Shown: positions 1-7,218 of the stretch, piece by piece
Layout: each line of letters opens with the position of its first letter
How positions within the stretch are numbered: the first letter of the stretch is position 1
Origin: Bacillus suaedaesalsae
GTDB taxonomy: Bacteria > Bacillota > Bacilli > Bacillales > SA4
NCBI RefSeq assembly: GCF_016890225.1
Contig: NZ_JAFELM010000013.1
Coordinates: 124,001 to 188,000, forward strand
Direction of reading: 5' to 3'
Length of the DNA: 64,000 bases
The notes under the pieces: generated by a model
Databases searched by the model: none
The model's input: the letters and a program-made list of their open reading frames with translations, nothing else
Told to the model about the DNA's origin: nothing
Made by a program: the position numbers and the translations under genes

Positions 1-901
1 TGTAGTTATCTTCTTCTTCAAATGTTTTACCTTGATATCCGTGATAGCGGTATAATTCAGGATTTGTGTAAGTTTTAGAATCCATTTCCGCGTGATTCAC
101 CCATTCTAAATGAGTATTTGAGAACGTTAATCTACCAAGATGAGTCGGTTTTAATAATTCTTCGTACTCTTCTTCTGTAAGCTTTGGAGCAGTCTCTTGA
201 ACTTCTTTCACCCATTCATTAAAATCTTCATGTGTTTGTGCTAATACTTCAAACTCCATATCGGCATATCCACGACCATTGAAGTTTGTGTTTCTTCCAA
301 AGTAAGATCCTGGATGATCAGCAACTAAATACATTTGGGTTTCCATTTTACCCATTGTATACTTTTGACCTCCAAGTGCCGGAATCCACATTGATTGCAT
401 AGTACTTGCTGACGTTAACTTAAAGTTGACCGGAGTATCTTCAGGGATATTCATGTAGTTCACAGTCTCAATACCATATTCCGGATAGCTAAAAATCCAT
501 TTCCAGTCTGCTGATGTCACGTGAATCGTAATAGGTTCTTTATCTTCATATCCTTTTGGAACCTCTTCCAGCTCATACAATGTCGTAACAGTTGGAATCG
601 TTAAAGCAATAACAATTAAGATCGGAATTCCTGTCCAAATTACCTCTAACAGTGTGCTTCCGTGCTCTTCAGGCGGCTCGTAATCCATGTTTTCTGGTTT
701 TTCACGATATTTCCAGACAATATAAGCAAATAAGCCAAATACTACTACAACCACTATCAGCATCCATATGAGCGACCAATTAATGAGCTCCATAATACTT
801 CTAGCGACTGGACCTTGTGGTTCAAAAACAACCATATTCGTTTCACAACCACTTAGAAGGAATGTAGTAAGTAAAGCAAGTATTCCAATTTTATATTTCA
901 T
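1..901 (-). CDS. qoxA: Cytochrome aa3-type quinol oxidase subunit II (partial, 3' end outside window)
   Basis: This is the membrane-anchored subunit II of the terminal oxidase that takes electrons from menaquinol. The N-terminus is a lipoprotein signal ending in a lipobox (LLSGC, Cys19). Two membrane helices follow, then the periplasmic cupredoxin domain. The region where cytochrome c oxidases carry the CuA cysteines reads GRNTNFNGRGYADMEFEV and has no cysteine, which marks a quinol rather than a cytochrome c oxidase. The start at 901 has a GGGGAGATGAG ribosome-binding site. The other qox genes should lie beyond the left edge. Two Rex-like boxes lie directly upstream. The family assignment is firm; aa3 versus bo3 type is inferred from the host group. 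Confidence 0.93.
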   Translation of the reverse strand, partial: MKYKIGILALLTTFLLSGCETNMVVFEPQGPVARSIMELINWSLIWMLIVVVVVFGLFAYIVWKYREKPENMDYEPPEEHGSTLLEVIWTGIPILIVIALTIPTVTTLYELEEVPKGYEDKEPITIHVTSADWKWIFSYPEYGIETVNYMNIPEDTPVNFKLTSASTMQSMWIPALGGQKYTMGKMETQMYLVADHPGSYFGRNTNFNGRGYADMEFEVLAQTHEDFNEWVKEVQETAPKLTEEEYEELLKPTHLGRLTFSNTHLEWVNHAEMDSKTYTNPELYRYHGYQGKTFEEEDNY

Positions 902-949
902 AATCTCATCTCCCCATAGATGAAAAATAATGTAACAAATGCGTAAAGT

Positions 950-967
950 TTGTGTAATACTTCACAA
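950..967. promoter_or_regulatory. Putative Rex operator upstream of qoxA
   Basis: TTGTGTAATACTTCACAA matches the Rex consensus TTGTGAA-N4-TTCACAA with one mismatch. It lies about 50 bp before the qoxA start codon. Rex is the NADH/NAD-sensing repressor of respiratory and fermentative genes in Firmicutes. The rest of the 902-1365 interval holds a second box (984-1001) and two terminator hairpins (1109-1152 and 1284-1313), and no convincing gene. Confidence 0.6.
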
Positions 968-983
968 GGTTAGTACCAAAGGC

Positions 984-1001
984 TTGTTCAATCATTCACA
1001 A
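984..1001. promoter_or_regulatory. Second, weaker Rex-like box upstream of qoxA
   Basis: TTGTTCAATCATTCACAA keeps the full TTCACAA half-site and has two mismatches in the other half. Its start is 34 bp from the start of the better box at 950-967, in the same orientation. Two sites spaced this way would suit cooperative binding, but the assignment rests on pattern matching only. Confidence 0.4.
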
Positions 1002-1108
1002 ACTGACTAAAAAAATATAAGGGTGTTTTTATCCAACACACTTAATTCAATTTGTAAATAAATCTTATCACACAGAGTCTCAATTTACTGTGACAGAAAT
1101 AAGAAAAG

Positions 1109-1152
1109 AGTGTGTCTAAAATATGAAGGAAATATTTTAGACTAGCACACTC
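1109..1152 (-). terminator. Strong hairpin with U-tract, minus strand, in the qoxA upstream region
   Basis: GAGTGTG and CTAAAATAT pair with their complements around a short loop; on the minus strand the hairpin is followed by TTTTCTTATTT. It is the second terminator-like structure after the 1366-1794 gene. The 130 bp between the two hairpins may therefore be a separate short transcript or an attenuated qox leader. Confidence 0.55.
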
Positions 1153-1283
1153 CGAAAACATATATTTAACAGCTATTACTAGCCTATATTGATAATGGAA
1201 AATGTTATATAAAATGTATGTAATCCACTTATAAAATGTGTTTTTCAATGTGTTTTTGGATGCACTTACTATTTTTTATTAAC

Positions 1284-1313
1284 AAAAAAAGCCTACTCCT
1301 TAGGGAGCAAGCC
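1284..1313 (-). terminator. Intrinsic terminator of the 1366-1794 gene
   Basis: On the minus strand a roughly 10-bp stem (core CTCC-CTAA-GGAG, three wobble pairs) is followed by seven U residues. It lies 53 bp after the stop codon of the upstream small membrane protein gene. Confidence 0.65.
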
Positions 1314-1365
1314 AATAGGATATTACAACTTAATGCAAGGTTTTTTCGTTCATTTTATTCGTTTA

Positions 1366-1794
1366 CTACAGTTCCATTTCTCCTTCCTTCTTATTACCGA
1401 TCTTGAAAATAAATCTAACAATCCTTAATACAATAAATAAAATAAGAATAATCGCCACAAAGGACCCGATAGAAAATAGCACTTCACCTAAACGATAGAT
1501 ATTCATGCTACTTGGAATAGAAAGAAATATAGTGAATAACCCAATTGCTTTAATAGGTTCTAAACCCAACTCCGAAAATTTCGTTTCGTAAAAGCTAAAG
1601 AGTTTATAATCTACCTCGGTTGTCCGATAGTCTATAACATCTTGATCCATCCAGCTTACTAGCTTTTCAGGAATGAAACCTTCTTTATTCTCTTGTAATT
1701 GTTTACTTTGCCACCTTGTATATTCTGTTTTACTCGGATTTGTAAAGTACAATAGAACACATATTAATAGAATAAAAACAATAAACTTCTTCAT
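1366..1794 (-). CDS. Small membrane protein, possibly DUF4359-like
   Basis: A 142-residue protein of unknown function. An N-terminal hydrophobic helix (about residues 3-19) is followed directly by NPSKTEYTRW, a soluble stretch of about 60 residues and a strong C-terminal membrane helix (about 104-131) ending in a basic/acidic tail. A weaker hydrophobic stretch lies near 82-94. The NPSK.EY segment after the first helix recalls DUF4359 proteins of Bacillus, but this is from memory and not certain. It stands alone with its own terminator, about 40 bp after the alkyltransferase-like gene on the same strand. Confidence 0.6.
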   Translation of the reverse strand: MKKFIVFILLICVLLYFTNPSKTEYTRWQSKQLQENKEGFIPEKLVSWMDQDVIDYRTTEVDYKLFSFYETKFSELGLEPIKAIGLFTIFLSIPSSMNIYRLGEVLFSIGSFVAIILILFIVLRIVRFIFKIGNKKEGEMEL

Positions 1795-1836
1795 TTTTGT
1801 CTCCTAAAACATTGGTAACCTCTATTTAGAATACTT

Positions 1837-2145
1837 CTAGATAGGGTGGTAACGATATTTGACCAAATCAATTCTCCCATTATGGTTGAATGTAATTCCT
1901 TCTCTTTCTAACAAAAGCTTTTGTGTATATACGCCTTCTTCATCCCGCAAAGCTACCTCACCTTTTGCATTCACAACTCTGTGCCACGGCAATTTATATT
2001 TTCCACTCATTGAATGTAGAATTCGCACCACTTGTCTCGCACCTCTAGGACTACCTGCTAGTTTTGAAATCTGACCGTATGTCATAACCCTTCCTGGCGG
2101 GATTTGTAGAATAATTTCTATAGTATTTCTAGTAAAGTCCTGCAA
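1837..2145 (-). CDS. Alkyltransferase-like (ATL) DNA-binding protein
   Basis: About 102 residues covering the DNA-binding half of O6-methylguanine-DNA methyltransferase. Family signatures are PGRVMTYGQISKLAG (helix-turn-helix region) and SPRGARQVVRILH (Arg-finger helix). The active-site motif is PWHRVV: the acceptor Cys of PCHRV is Trp here. ATL proteins with this replacement bind alkylated guanines without repairing them and pass the lesion to nucleotide excision repair. The TTG at 2145 lies 6 nt after GGAGGG and is preferred over the GTG at 2148, which is too close. It is probably monocistronic. Confidence 0.88.
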   Translation of the reverse strand: MQDFTRNTIEIILQIPPGRVMTYGQISKLAGSPRGARQVVRILHSMSGKYKLPWHRVVNAKGEVALRDEEGVYTQKLLLEREGITFNHNGRIDLVKYRYHPI

Positions 2146-2271
2146 CACATTCCCTCCAACTTCAACAATTGTTTATATCCCTTTTTGTACCAACCAATTA
2201 TTGATTTCACTAGTATTGATGGTCATCAATTTTCATAGAGTGTTTAATCATAGCAATCTCCTTATCCTCTA

Positions 2272-2502
2272 TTAATCTTCATCCTTCACATCAATATCAT
2301 CTGGTATAGGTTCATCTAATATTTCTTCTACAAATTTCTTATACTTCTCCATTTGTTGAAGGTGTGTATGAAACTGGTCTTTAAAAAGGAGATATTGCGC
2401 CCCATCAAATAACGCTCGCACTTTTTTCTCTTTTATTAATTGTTCAATATATTCTTCAGACACCGATAAATATTCTGCTGTTTCTTTAACTGTTAAGTAC
2501 AT
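2272..2502 (-). CDS. Helix-turn-helix (excisionase/MerR-like) domain protein
   Basis: A 76-residue protein. Its first 45 residues, MYLTVKETAEYLSVSEEYIE onward, form the winged-helix fold used by excisionase-type DNA-binding domains: a VKETAEYLSVS recognition segment and a basic KEKKVRALFDG wing. An acidic tail follows (IPDDIDVKDED). No integrase or phage gene is nearby, so a prophage role is not supported. The start has an AAAAGGGG ribosome-binding site. A mobile element lies 50 bp upstream, between this gene and the divergent ammonium transporter, and may have displaced its native promoter. The regulatory target is unknown. Confidence 0.72.
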   Translation of the reverse strand: MYLTVKETAEYLSVSEEYIEQLIKEKKVRALFDGAQYLLFKDQFHTHLQQMEKYKKFVEEILDEPIPDDIDVKDED

Positions 2503-2553
2503 AGTCCAGGGACCCCTTTTGCATTATTACTTTCAATTTTAACTTACCATTTT

Positions 2554-2802
2554 TTCATATTGGCTGTTTTCGCATACTTTGTTGCTATTTTTACAAAAAA
2601 AGAATTTATTTTAGGTCCGTTGATTTCCGCTTCAGGCACACGCTTTCCGCGGGGAGGGACGTGAGCCTCCTCGGCTTGCCTGCGGGGTCTCACGATTCCC
2701 TCTATCTCCCGCAGGAGTCGAGTGCCTTCCGCTCCAATCAACTCAATGTTTTAACAGAGCTATCCAAATAGCAACAATCTTTACGAAAAGAGCCTTCATA
2801 TT
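2554..2802. mobile_element. MITE copy 1 (family A) with 8-bp target duplication
   Basis: The element proper is 2562-2794 (233 bp). Its ends are imperfect inverted repeats of about 30 bp, GGCTGTTTTCGCATACTTTG on the left and the complement of GGCTCTTTTCGTAAAGATTG on the right. It is flanked by the perfect direct repeat TTCATATT (2554-2561 and 2795-2802). The interior holds a GC-rich palindromic core. There is no transposase gene. A nearly identical but longer copy lies at 34417-34679. Reading frames inside it are not considered genes. Confidence 0.85.
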
Positions 2803-2859
2803 AAATTATACACCAGCAAGCATTCATTTTTTAACAATTAACTAATTCACCACTTTTTA

Positions 2860-2876
2860 TGTAAGGTTTTCTAACA
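2860..2876. promoter_or_regulatory. Upstream TnrA/GlnR box of the ammonium transporter
   Basis: TGTAAGGTTTTCTAACA fits the TnrA/GlnR consensus TGTNA-N7-TNACA exactly. It lies about 30 bp upstream of the predicted -35 element, a position suited to activation by TnrA under nitrogen limitation. Confidence 0.75.
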
Positions 2877-2904
2877 TCAATATCAGAAAATTACATATTT
2901 TCTG

Positions 2905-2933
2905 TTGACATTTTGAATGAAGGAGCATAAATT
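2905..2933 (+). promoter_or_regulatory. Predicted sigma-A promoter of the ammonium transporter
   Basis: TTGACA (2905-2910) is followed after 17 bp by TAAATT (2928-2933). The promoter lies between the two TnrA/GlnR boxes, so one box is upstream and the other would fall just after the transcription start. Confidence 0.5.
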
Positions 2934-2952
2934 ATAACTAACCAATTTTTAA

Positions 2953-2969
2953 TGTTAGGTTTTCTAACA
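2953..2969. promoter_or_regulatory. Downstream TnrA/GlnR box of the ammonium transporter
   Basis: TGTTAGGTTTTCTAACA matches TGTNA-N7-TNACA exactly and shares its spacer with the upstream box. It ends 21 bp before the start codon and would lie just downstream of the predicted transcription start, as expected for a repression site. Confidence 0.72.
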
Positions 2970-2990
2970 TCAATTAAAGGAGGAGAAAAA

Positions 2991-4259
2991 ATGGATATTA
3001 CTTTTTTAATGAATAGCCTATGGGTTATGTTTAGTGCCATTTTAGTTATTTTCATGTTAGGTGGGTTCATTCTCTTGGAAGCAGGATCAACTCGAATGAA
3101 AAATGCCGGACATATTGCTGGGAAAACAATCTTCACATTTGGTTTATCATCTCTTGTTTTTTGGGCGGTCGGATATGCGTTTATCTTTGGTAGCAACGGT
3201 AACCTCTTCATTGGATTGTCTGACTTTTTCTATTCTGGTTACGATATCGAGGGACTTAGTTTATCAGGGTCAGTTTTCTTCTTATTTCAATTAGCCTTTG
3301 CCGGAATCTCTATTACGATTGCTCTTGGTGGATTCGCAGAAAGAGCAAAACTCTCGGTATATGTTTTATTCACCCTTTTATTTGCAGCACTCGTTTATCC
3401 CGTAGTTGCACACTGGATTTGGGGAGGAGGCTGGTTGGCAGAGCACGGAAAACAGGACTTCGCTGGGTCTACAGTAGTACATTTAACCGGCGCAATGGCT
3501 GCATTAGCTGCTACAATCTTGCTAAAACCACGTATAGGAAAATACAACAAGGATGGCTCCACCAACAACATTTATGGACACAACCAAGTTTACACTGCAC
3601 TCGGGGTGTTAATTCTTTGGATCGGTTGGTTTGGCTTTAATGCAGGTAGTACTCTCTCAGTCGATGGTGGTTTCTTTGGATTTGTGGCACTTAACACAAA
3701 CCTGGCAGCTGGTAGCGGTGCTGTTGCAGCTCTCATTATTTCTTGGCTAGTACTTGGTAAATCAGATGTGCCAACAATTTTAAATGGAGCTTTAGCAGGA
3801 CTCGTTGCAATCACAGCTTCCTGTGCATTTGTGGACACATGGGCCGCAGTTGTAATTGGTTTTATCGCTGGAATACTCGTTTTTTACAGTGCTCGTTTTT
3901 TTGAAAAGCGTAAAATCGATGATCCAATTTTCGCCCTTTCTGTTCACGGCACAGCCGGAGTCTGGGGCACACTTTCTACTGGTTTTTTTGCTACTCCACA
4001 ACTAGCGACTGTTGGGTTACCCGGATTATTTTACGGTGGAGGTTTCGAGCAACTAGGTGTTCAAGCATTAGGTGTTGCAACATCAGGAGCATATGCATTT
4101 GGGGTTTCCTTCATTTTGTTACTAGTTTGTAAGTATATATTAAAAGGACTTCGTGTCACGGAAGAAGAAGAAATTTTGGGATTAGATGTGAGCGAACATG
4201 GTAGTTTTGGATATCCGGAACTGATCTTTTCTCAAAAAGATAACAAAATGAGTTCGTAA
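2991..4259 (+). CDS. amt: Ammonium transporter (Amt/NrgA family)
   Basis: A 422-residue channel for NH4+/NH3 uptake with about eleven membrane helices. Family signatures are GGFILLEAGSTRMKNAGH near the N-terminus, VVHLTGAMAAL, WIGWFGFNAGS and DDPIFALSVHGTAGVWGTLS, which contains one of the pore histidines. The start at 2991 follows AAAGGAGGAG; an in-frame ATG at 2952 lies inside the TnrA/GlnR box and lacks a ribosome-binding site. Bacillus amt genes are usually followed by a PII gene (glnK/nrgB). Here a terminator follows at once, so the PII partner is absent or elsewhere. Two TnrA/GlnR boxes point to nitrogen control. Confidence 0.96.
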   Translation: MDITFLMNSLWVMFSAILVIFMLGGFILLEAGSTRMKNAGHIAGKTIFTFGLSSLVFWAVGYAFIFGSNGNLFIGLSDFFYSGYDIEGLSLSGSVFFLFQLAFAGISITIALGGFAERAKLSVYVLFTLLFAALVYPVVAHWIWGGGWLAEHGKQDFAGSTVVHLTGAMAALAATILLKPRIGKYNKDGSTNNIYGHNQVYTALGVLILWIGWFGFNAGSTLSVDGGFFGFVALNTNLAAGSGAVAALIISWLVLGKSDVPTILNGALAGLVAITASCAFVDTWAAVVIGFIAGILVFYSARFFEKRKIDDPIFALSVHGTAGVWGTLSTGFFATPQLATVGLPGLFYGGGFEQLGVQALGVATSGAYAFGVSFILLLVCKYILKGLRVTEEEEILGLDVSEHGSFGYPELIFSQKDNKMSS

Positions 4260-4287
4260 GAAAAACAAATTAATACTCATTTTATCC

Positions 4288-4316
4288 AAACCGCTACTAT
4301 TAGCGGTTTATTTTTA
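4288..4316 (+). terminator. Intrinsic terminator of amt
   Basis: AAACCGCTA-CTAT-TAGCGGTTT is followed by ATTTTTAT, 28 bp after the amt stop codon. Confidence 0.85.
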
Positions 4317-4372
4317 TCGTTTTTGGCTACATTGGGAAAGTGAAGAAAAATTCGTTTGAGGTGAAACGGGTC

Positions 4373-4846
4373 ATGACATCTAAAAAGCATAAACTATTTA
4401 ATATGGCGATCATACTAATTCCATGGTTCACATTGTTATTTATAGGAAAACGGAGCTTTAGACGCTATTCCTTTGCAGGTATGTTTATCATTGTGTTTGA
4501 AATTATTAATCATTTGTATGGACACAAGAAAAAGTGGTGGAAATTTTATGATAGACCTAAATCTTTTTTAAGAGATGAACTCCCTTTTAGTATTGGCCCT
4601 TATATGCCTCTTTCCATGTGGTTATTAAAATTCTCATATGGAAATTTTAAAAAATACATATTATTAAATGTCATTGCAGATGGGCTTTTTGCTTTTGTTG
4701 GTATGGATATTCTTAAAAAACTTAAAATCATTCGCCTTAACAAATTAACACGTTTTCAATTCTTCCTTTATATCCATTATAAAGCGTATCTTTTATATGC
4801 TGTTCAGTATATGTTTGAGAAAACACGAAGATTTAGTTTGTATTAA
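4373..4846 (+). CDS. Conserved membrane protein of unknown function
   Basis: A 157-residue protein with about three to four hydrophobic segments: roughly 9-24, 32-47 and about 82-110, with basic loops (KRSFRRYS, HKKKWWKFYDRPKSF) between them. Not recognised beyond a general resemblance to uncharacterised Bacillus membrane proteins. The ATG at 4373 follows GAGGTG with 9-nt spacing. An in-frame GTG at 4340 has no comparable ribosome-binding site and is less likely. It lies alone between two terminators. Confidence 0.65.
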   Translation: MTSKKHKLFNMAIILIPWFTLLFIGKRSFRRYSFAGMFIIVFEIINHLYGHKKKWWKFYDRPKSFLRDELPFSIGPYMPLSMWLLKFSYGNFKKYILLNVIADGLFAFVGMDILKKLKIIRLNKLTRFQFFLYIHYKAYLLYAVQYMFEKTRRFSLY

Positions 4847-4994
4847 CAAGGTCATGTTACAGGGAAATAAGTAAATTCAAATTCCACAATAGACCAGAAC
4901 ACGATTGTAGCATTTCTGATGAGGGATTTTTTCACAGCGAGTGCAGAACAATCGACATTCACAGAAAATGAACCTCAATGTTTAACATAACCAT

Positions 4995-5043
4995 TAAAAA
5001 GAAATTCTCGGACTTAGCTTAATTCGAGTGTTTCTTTTTTTGT
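4995..5043 (+). terminator. Probable terminator after the 4373-4846 gene
   Basis: An A-rich left arm (AAAAAGAAA, then CTCG) pairs with CGAG and TTTCTTTTTTT on the right, about 150 bp after the stop codon. The 4847-5106 interval holds nothing else that could be recognised. Confidence 0.5.
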
Positions 5044-5106
5044 TGTTGTAATCATCAAAATTTTGCGATACGTTTTATGTAATGAATACTTAAGGAGGCT
5101 ACATAG

Positions 5107-6756
5107 ATGTTGCGTTGCAAGGAAGAAGTCTCATCATTAACAAAAGAGTTAGTAAACATTGAAAGTATCGTGAACACCGATGGAGAGAAAGAAATCGGAA
5201 TTGAGTTATATAATTTGATTTCAAACTTTCCCTACTTCATAAAAAATCCAAGTCAAGTCATTCTCTCTCAAACTAGAAACGAGACAATTGAACGATATAA
5301 CGTCCTTGCATTTGTAAAAGGGACAAAAGGAACTTCGAATAATACGGTTATATTAATTGGTCATATGGACACAGTTGGAATAGATGATTTTAACCATTTA
5401 TCAGAAATTGCTACTCGTCCAGATGAACTTGTGGAAGAGTTTAAAAAGGAAGTTCTCTCTCCACTTGTTCGTGAACACGCGGAATCTGGTGAGTGGATGT
5501 TCGGTCGAGGTTCCCTAGATATGAAAAGCGGTTTAGCAAGTAATATTTATCTACTAAAGTACTATTCTGAACATCCTGAGGAGCTGGATGGTAATCTAGT
5601 ACTAGTTTCTGAGTGTGATGAAGAAGATAGTTCAAATGGTATTCTTTCTTCTTTAAAAGATTTAAAGGCATGGAAAGAGGAGCACAACTTTAACTATATT
5701 GGAGCTATCAATTCAGACTTTGTTTCACCGCGCTACGAAGGGGATGAAAACCGATACATATATAAGGGGACAGTTGGTAAGCTTCTGCCGTCTTTTTTTA
5801 TAACTGGCGCAGAAACTCATGTAGGCTCATGCTTTGAAGGTCTCGATCCGAACTTCCTGGCAGCGGAGCTAACTAGACATATCGATTACAATCCTGATTT
5901 ATGTGATGAGGCACTTGGAGAAATACCAGCACCACCCGTTTCGTTAAAGCAAATGGATTTAAAACCGTCCTATACTGTCCAAACAGCATTATCGGCATAT
6001 GTGTACTACAATTTCTTTGTACATTCTTGGTCTCCAAAAGATGTGCTTGAACGTTTAAAAGTCGAAGCAACGATTGCTTTTCAAAATGCATTGGAACTTT
6101 ACACCGAGAGATATAAGAAATATTGTGAAATGAGTGGCGAGCCTTATCGAGAGACGATTTGGACTCCACGTGTATTTACTTATGAAGAAATGAATGACTT
6201 ATTAGTAGATGAGCACGGTGAAGCGTATCTTTCTCATATGGAGAGTTTCAAAAAGGAACTGTTACAAGATGATAGCTTGGATATACGTATGTACGCTGCT
6301 AGAGTTGTTGAAGAAGCATGGAAGTGGATGCCAGATAAGAGACCTGCAATGATTGTATTTTATTCTTCTGTTTACTCTCCTCGTATTGCTCTTTCAGGAG
6401 AAACAGAAAATGAACGAAATTTAATTTCTGCACTAGATGAGGCAGTACTCGCAGTTCAACCTGAGTATGAGCATCCGATTGTGATTCGCAACTTCTTCCC
6501 TTATATTTCTGATATGAGCTTTGTTGCGTTAAATGATGATGAAGAAGGAATTTCAGCAATCATTGAAAATAATCCGAGCTGGGGAACAAAGCATTACGTG
6601 AATTTCCAAGACATTCGGGATATTAATGTACCGATTATTAATATCGGACCTTACGGGTATGATGCACATAAAAAATATGAACGACTAGAGAAAAAGTTCT
6701 CTTTAGAAATTGTACCGAATCTAACAAATGAAGTGATTCGTAGATTGATTGGATAG
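5107..6756 (+). CDS. M20-family metallohydrolase, RocB-like
   Basis: A 549-residue zinc hydrolase of the family that contains RocB, an arginine-utilisation protein of B. subtilis. Metal-site signatures in order are GHMDT (85-89), GRGSLDMKSG (133-142) and the SECDEED segment (168-174), which holds the catalytic acid. The length agrees with RocB (about 560) and exceeds ordinary M20 peptidases, the extra sequence falling in the second half. The ribosome-binding site is AAGGAGG. No other roc genes lie nearby, so a role in arginine breakdown is a family inference; the substrate is unproven. Transcription probably ends in the repeat element at 6877-7213. Confidence 0.85.
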   Translation: MLRCKEEVSSLTKELVNIESIVNTDGEKEIGIELYNLISNFPYFIKNPSQVILSQTRNETIERYNVLAFVKGTKGTSNNTVILIGHMDTVGIDDFNHLSEIATRPDELVEEFKKEVLSPLVREHAESGEWMFGRGSLDMKSGLASNIYLLKYYSEHPEELDGNLVLVSECDEEDSSNGILSSLKDLKAWKEEHNFNYIGAINSDFVSPRYEGDENRYIYKGTVGKLLPSFFITGAETHVGSCFEGLDPNFLAAELTRHIDYNPDLCDEALGEIPAPPVSLKQMDLKPSYTVQTALSAYVYYNFFVHSWSPKDVLERLKVEATIAFQNALELYTERYKKYCEMSGEPYRETIWTPRVFTYEEMNDLLVDEHGEAYLSHMESFKKELLQDDSLDIRMYAARVVEEAWKWMPDKRPAMIVFYSSVYSPRIALSGETENERNLISALDEAVLAVQPEYEHPIVIRNFFPYISDMSFVALNDDEEGISAIIENNPSWGTKHYVNFQDIRDINVPIINIGPYGYDAHKKYERLEKKFSLEIVPNLTNEVIRRLIG

Positions 6757-6780
6757 TAGGGGGCATAGTTTTGTAGGATT

Positions 6781-6844
6781 TCGCTATTTTCTTGTGATTC
6801 TCGCTATTATAACGTGAACATCGCAATATATTAATTATTCTCGC
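6781..6844. repeat. Degenerate 20-bp tandem array (TCGC every 20 bp)
   Basis: TCGC occurs at 6781, 6801, 6821 and 6841, exactly 20 bp apart, with related AT-rich spacers (TCGCTATTTT..., TCGCTATTAT..., TCGCAATATA...). It lies 25 bp after the stop codon of the hydrolase gene. Confidence 0.55.
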
Positions 6845-6876
6845 GCCTTTTTTAAAATTTCATGATTTCATACAGA

Positions 6877-7213
6877 AGAGGCAGGGCCAAAAGTATTTTC
6901 GGCGAAGAAAAATCCGAACAATCATCTCAAATTCGTTTAATAGGATTTGAATGAGTTCGGATTTTTTTGTTTTTTTGTTAGAGACTACGTTTTGTTTTAA
7001 GGTATTTTCTAGCTGTTAATTGGAGTACAAGACGAAGACTCCTGCGGGAGAAGCGAGTTAGGTAGACCCCGCAGGGAGGAACGACTGAGGAGGCTCACCA
7101 ACACCCCGCGGAAAGCGAAGTCTTGCACGGAAATTAACAGCTGTATTAAAAGCCTATCTAATTTGAAATTGTTCGTCTTTTGAGTATCGTGTTTTATTTT
7201 TGTCACAACCTCT
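6877..7213. repeat. Repeat element family B, copy 1 (with bidirectional terminator)
   Basis: A 337-bp element whose inverted copy lies at 29230-29567. Short inverted ends begin AGAGG. One arm carries a long hairpin (AAATCCGAAC...GTTCGGATTT) flanked by T-runs on both strands. The other arm carries a GC-rich core shared with the family A MITEs. It fills the space between two convergent genes and probably terminates both. Its right end is only 5 bp from the stop codon of the oxidoreductase gene. No clear target duplication was found. Confidence 0.8.
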
Positions 7214-7218
7214 TCACT

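Noticed and set aside
966-982. FapR-like sequence (TTAGTACC) between the two Rex-like boxes
   Set aside because: Only half of the FapR palindrome is present; the second half does not match.
1042-1248. Open frame of 68 codons before qoxA
   Set aside because: It runs through the terminator hairpin at 1109-1152, has no ribosome-binding site and an unusual Tyr/Phe/Leu-rich composition.
2272-2502. Prophage excisionase
   Set aside because: The HTH fold fits, but no integrase, attachment-site pair or phage gene lies nearby.
2544-2741. Open frame of 65 codons inside MITE copy 1
   Set aside because: A similar frame occurs in copy 2 with an insertion that changes it; it lies wholly within the repeat, has no ribosome-binding site, and reflects the GC-rich core rather than a protein.
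6781-6844. CRISPR-like array
   Set aside because: Units are only 20 bp, strongly decayed, with no constant repeat and spacer structure and no cas genes.
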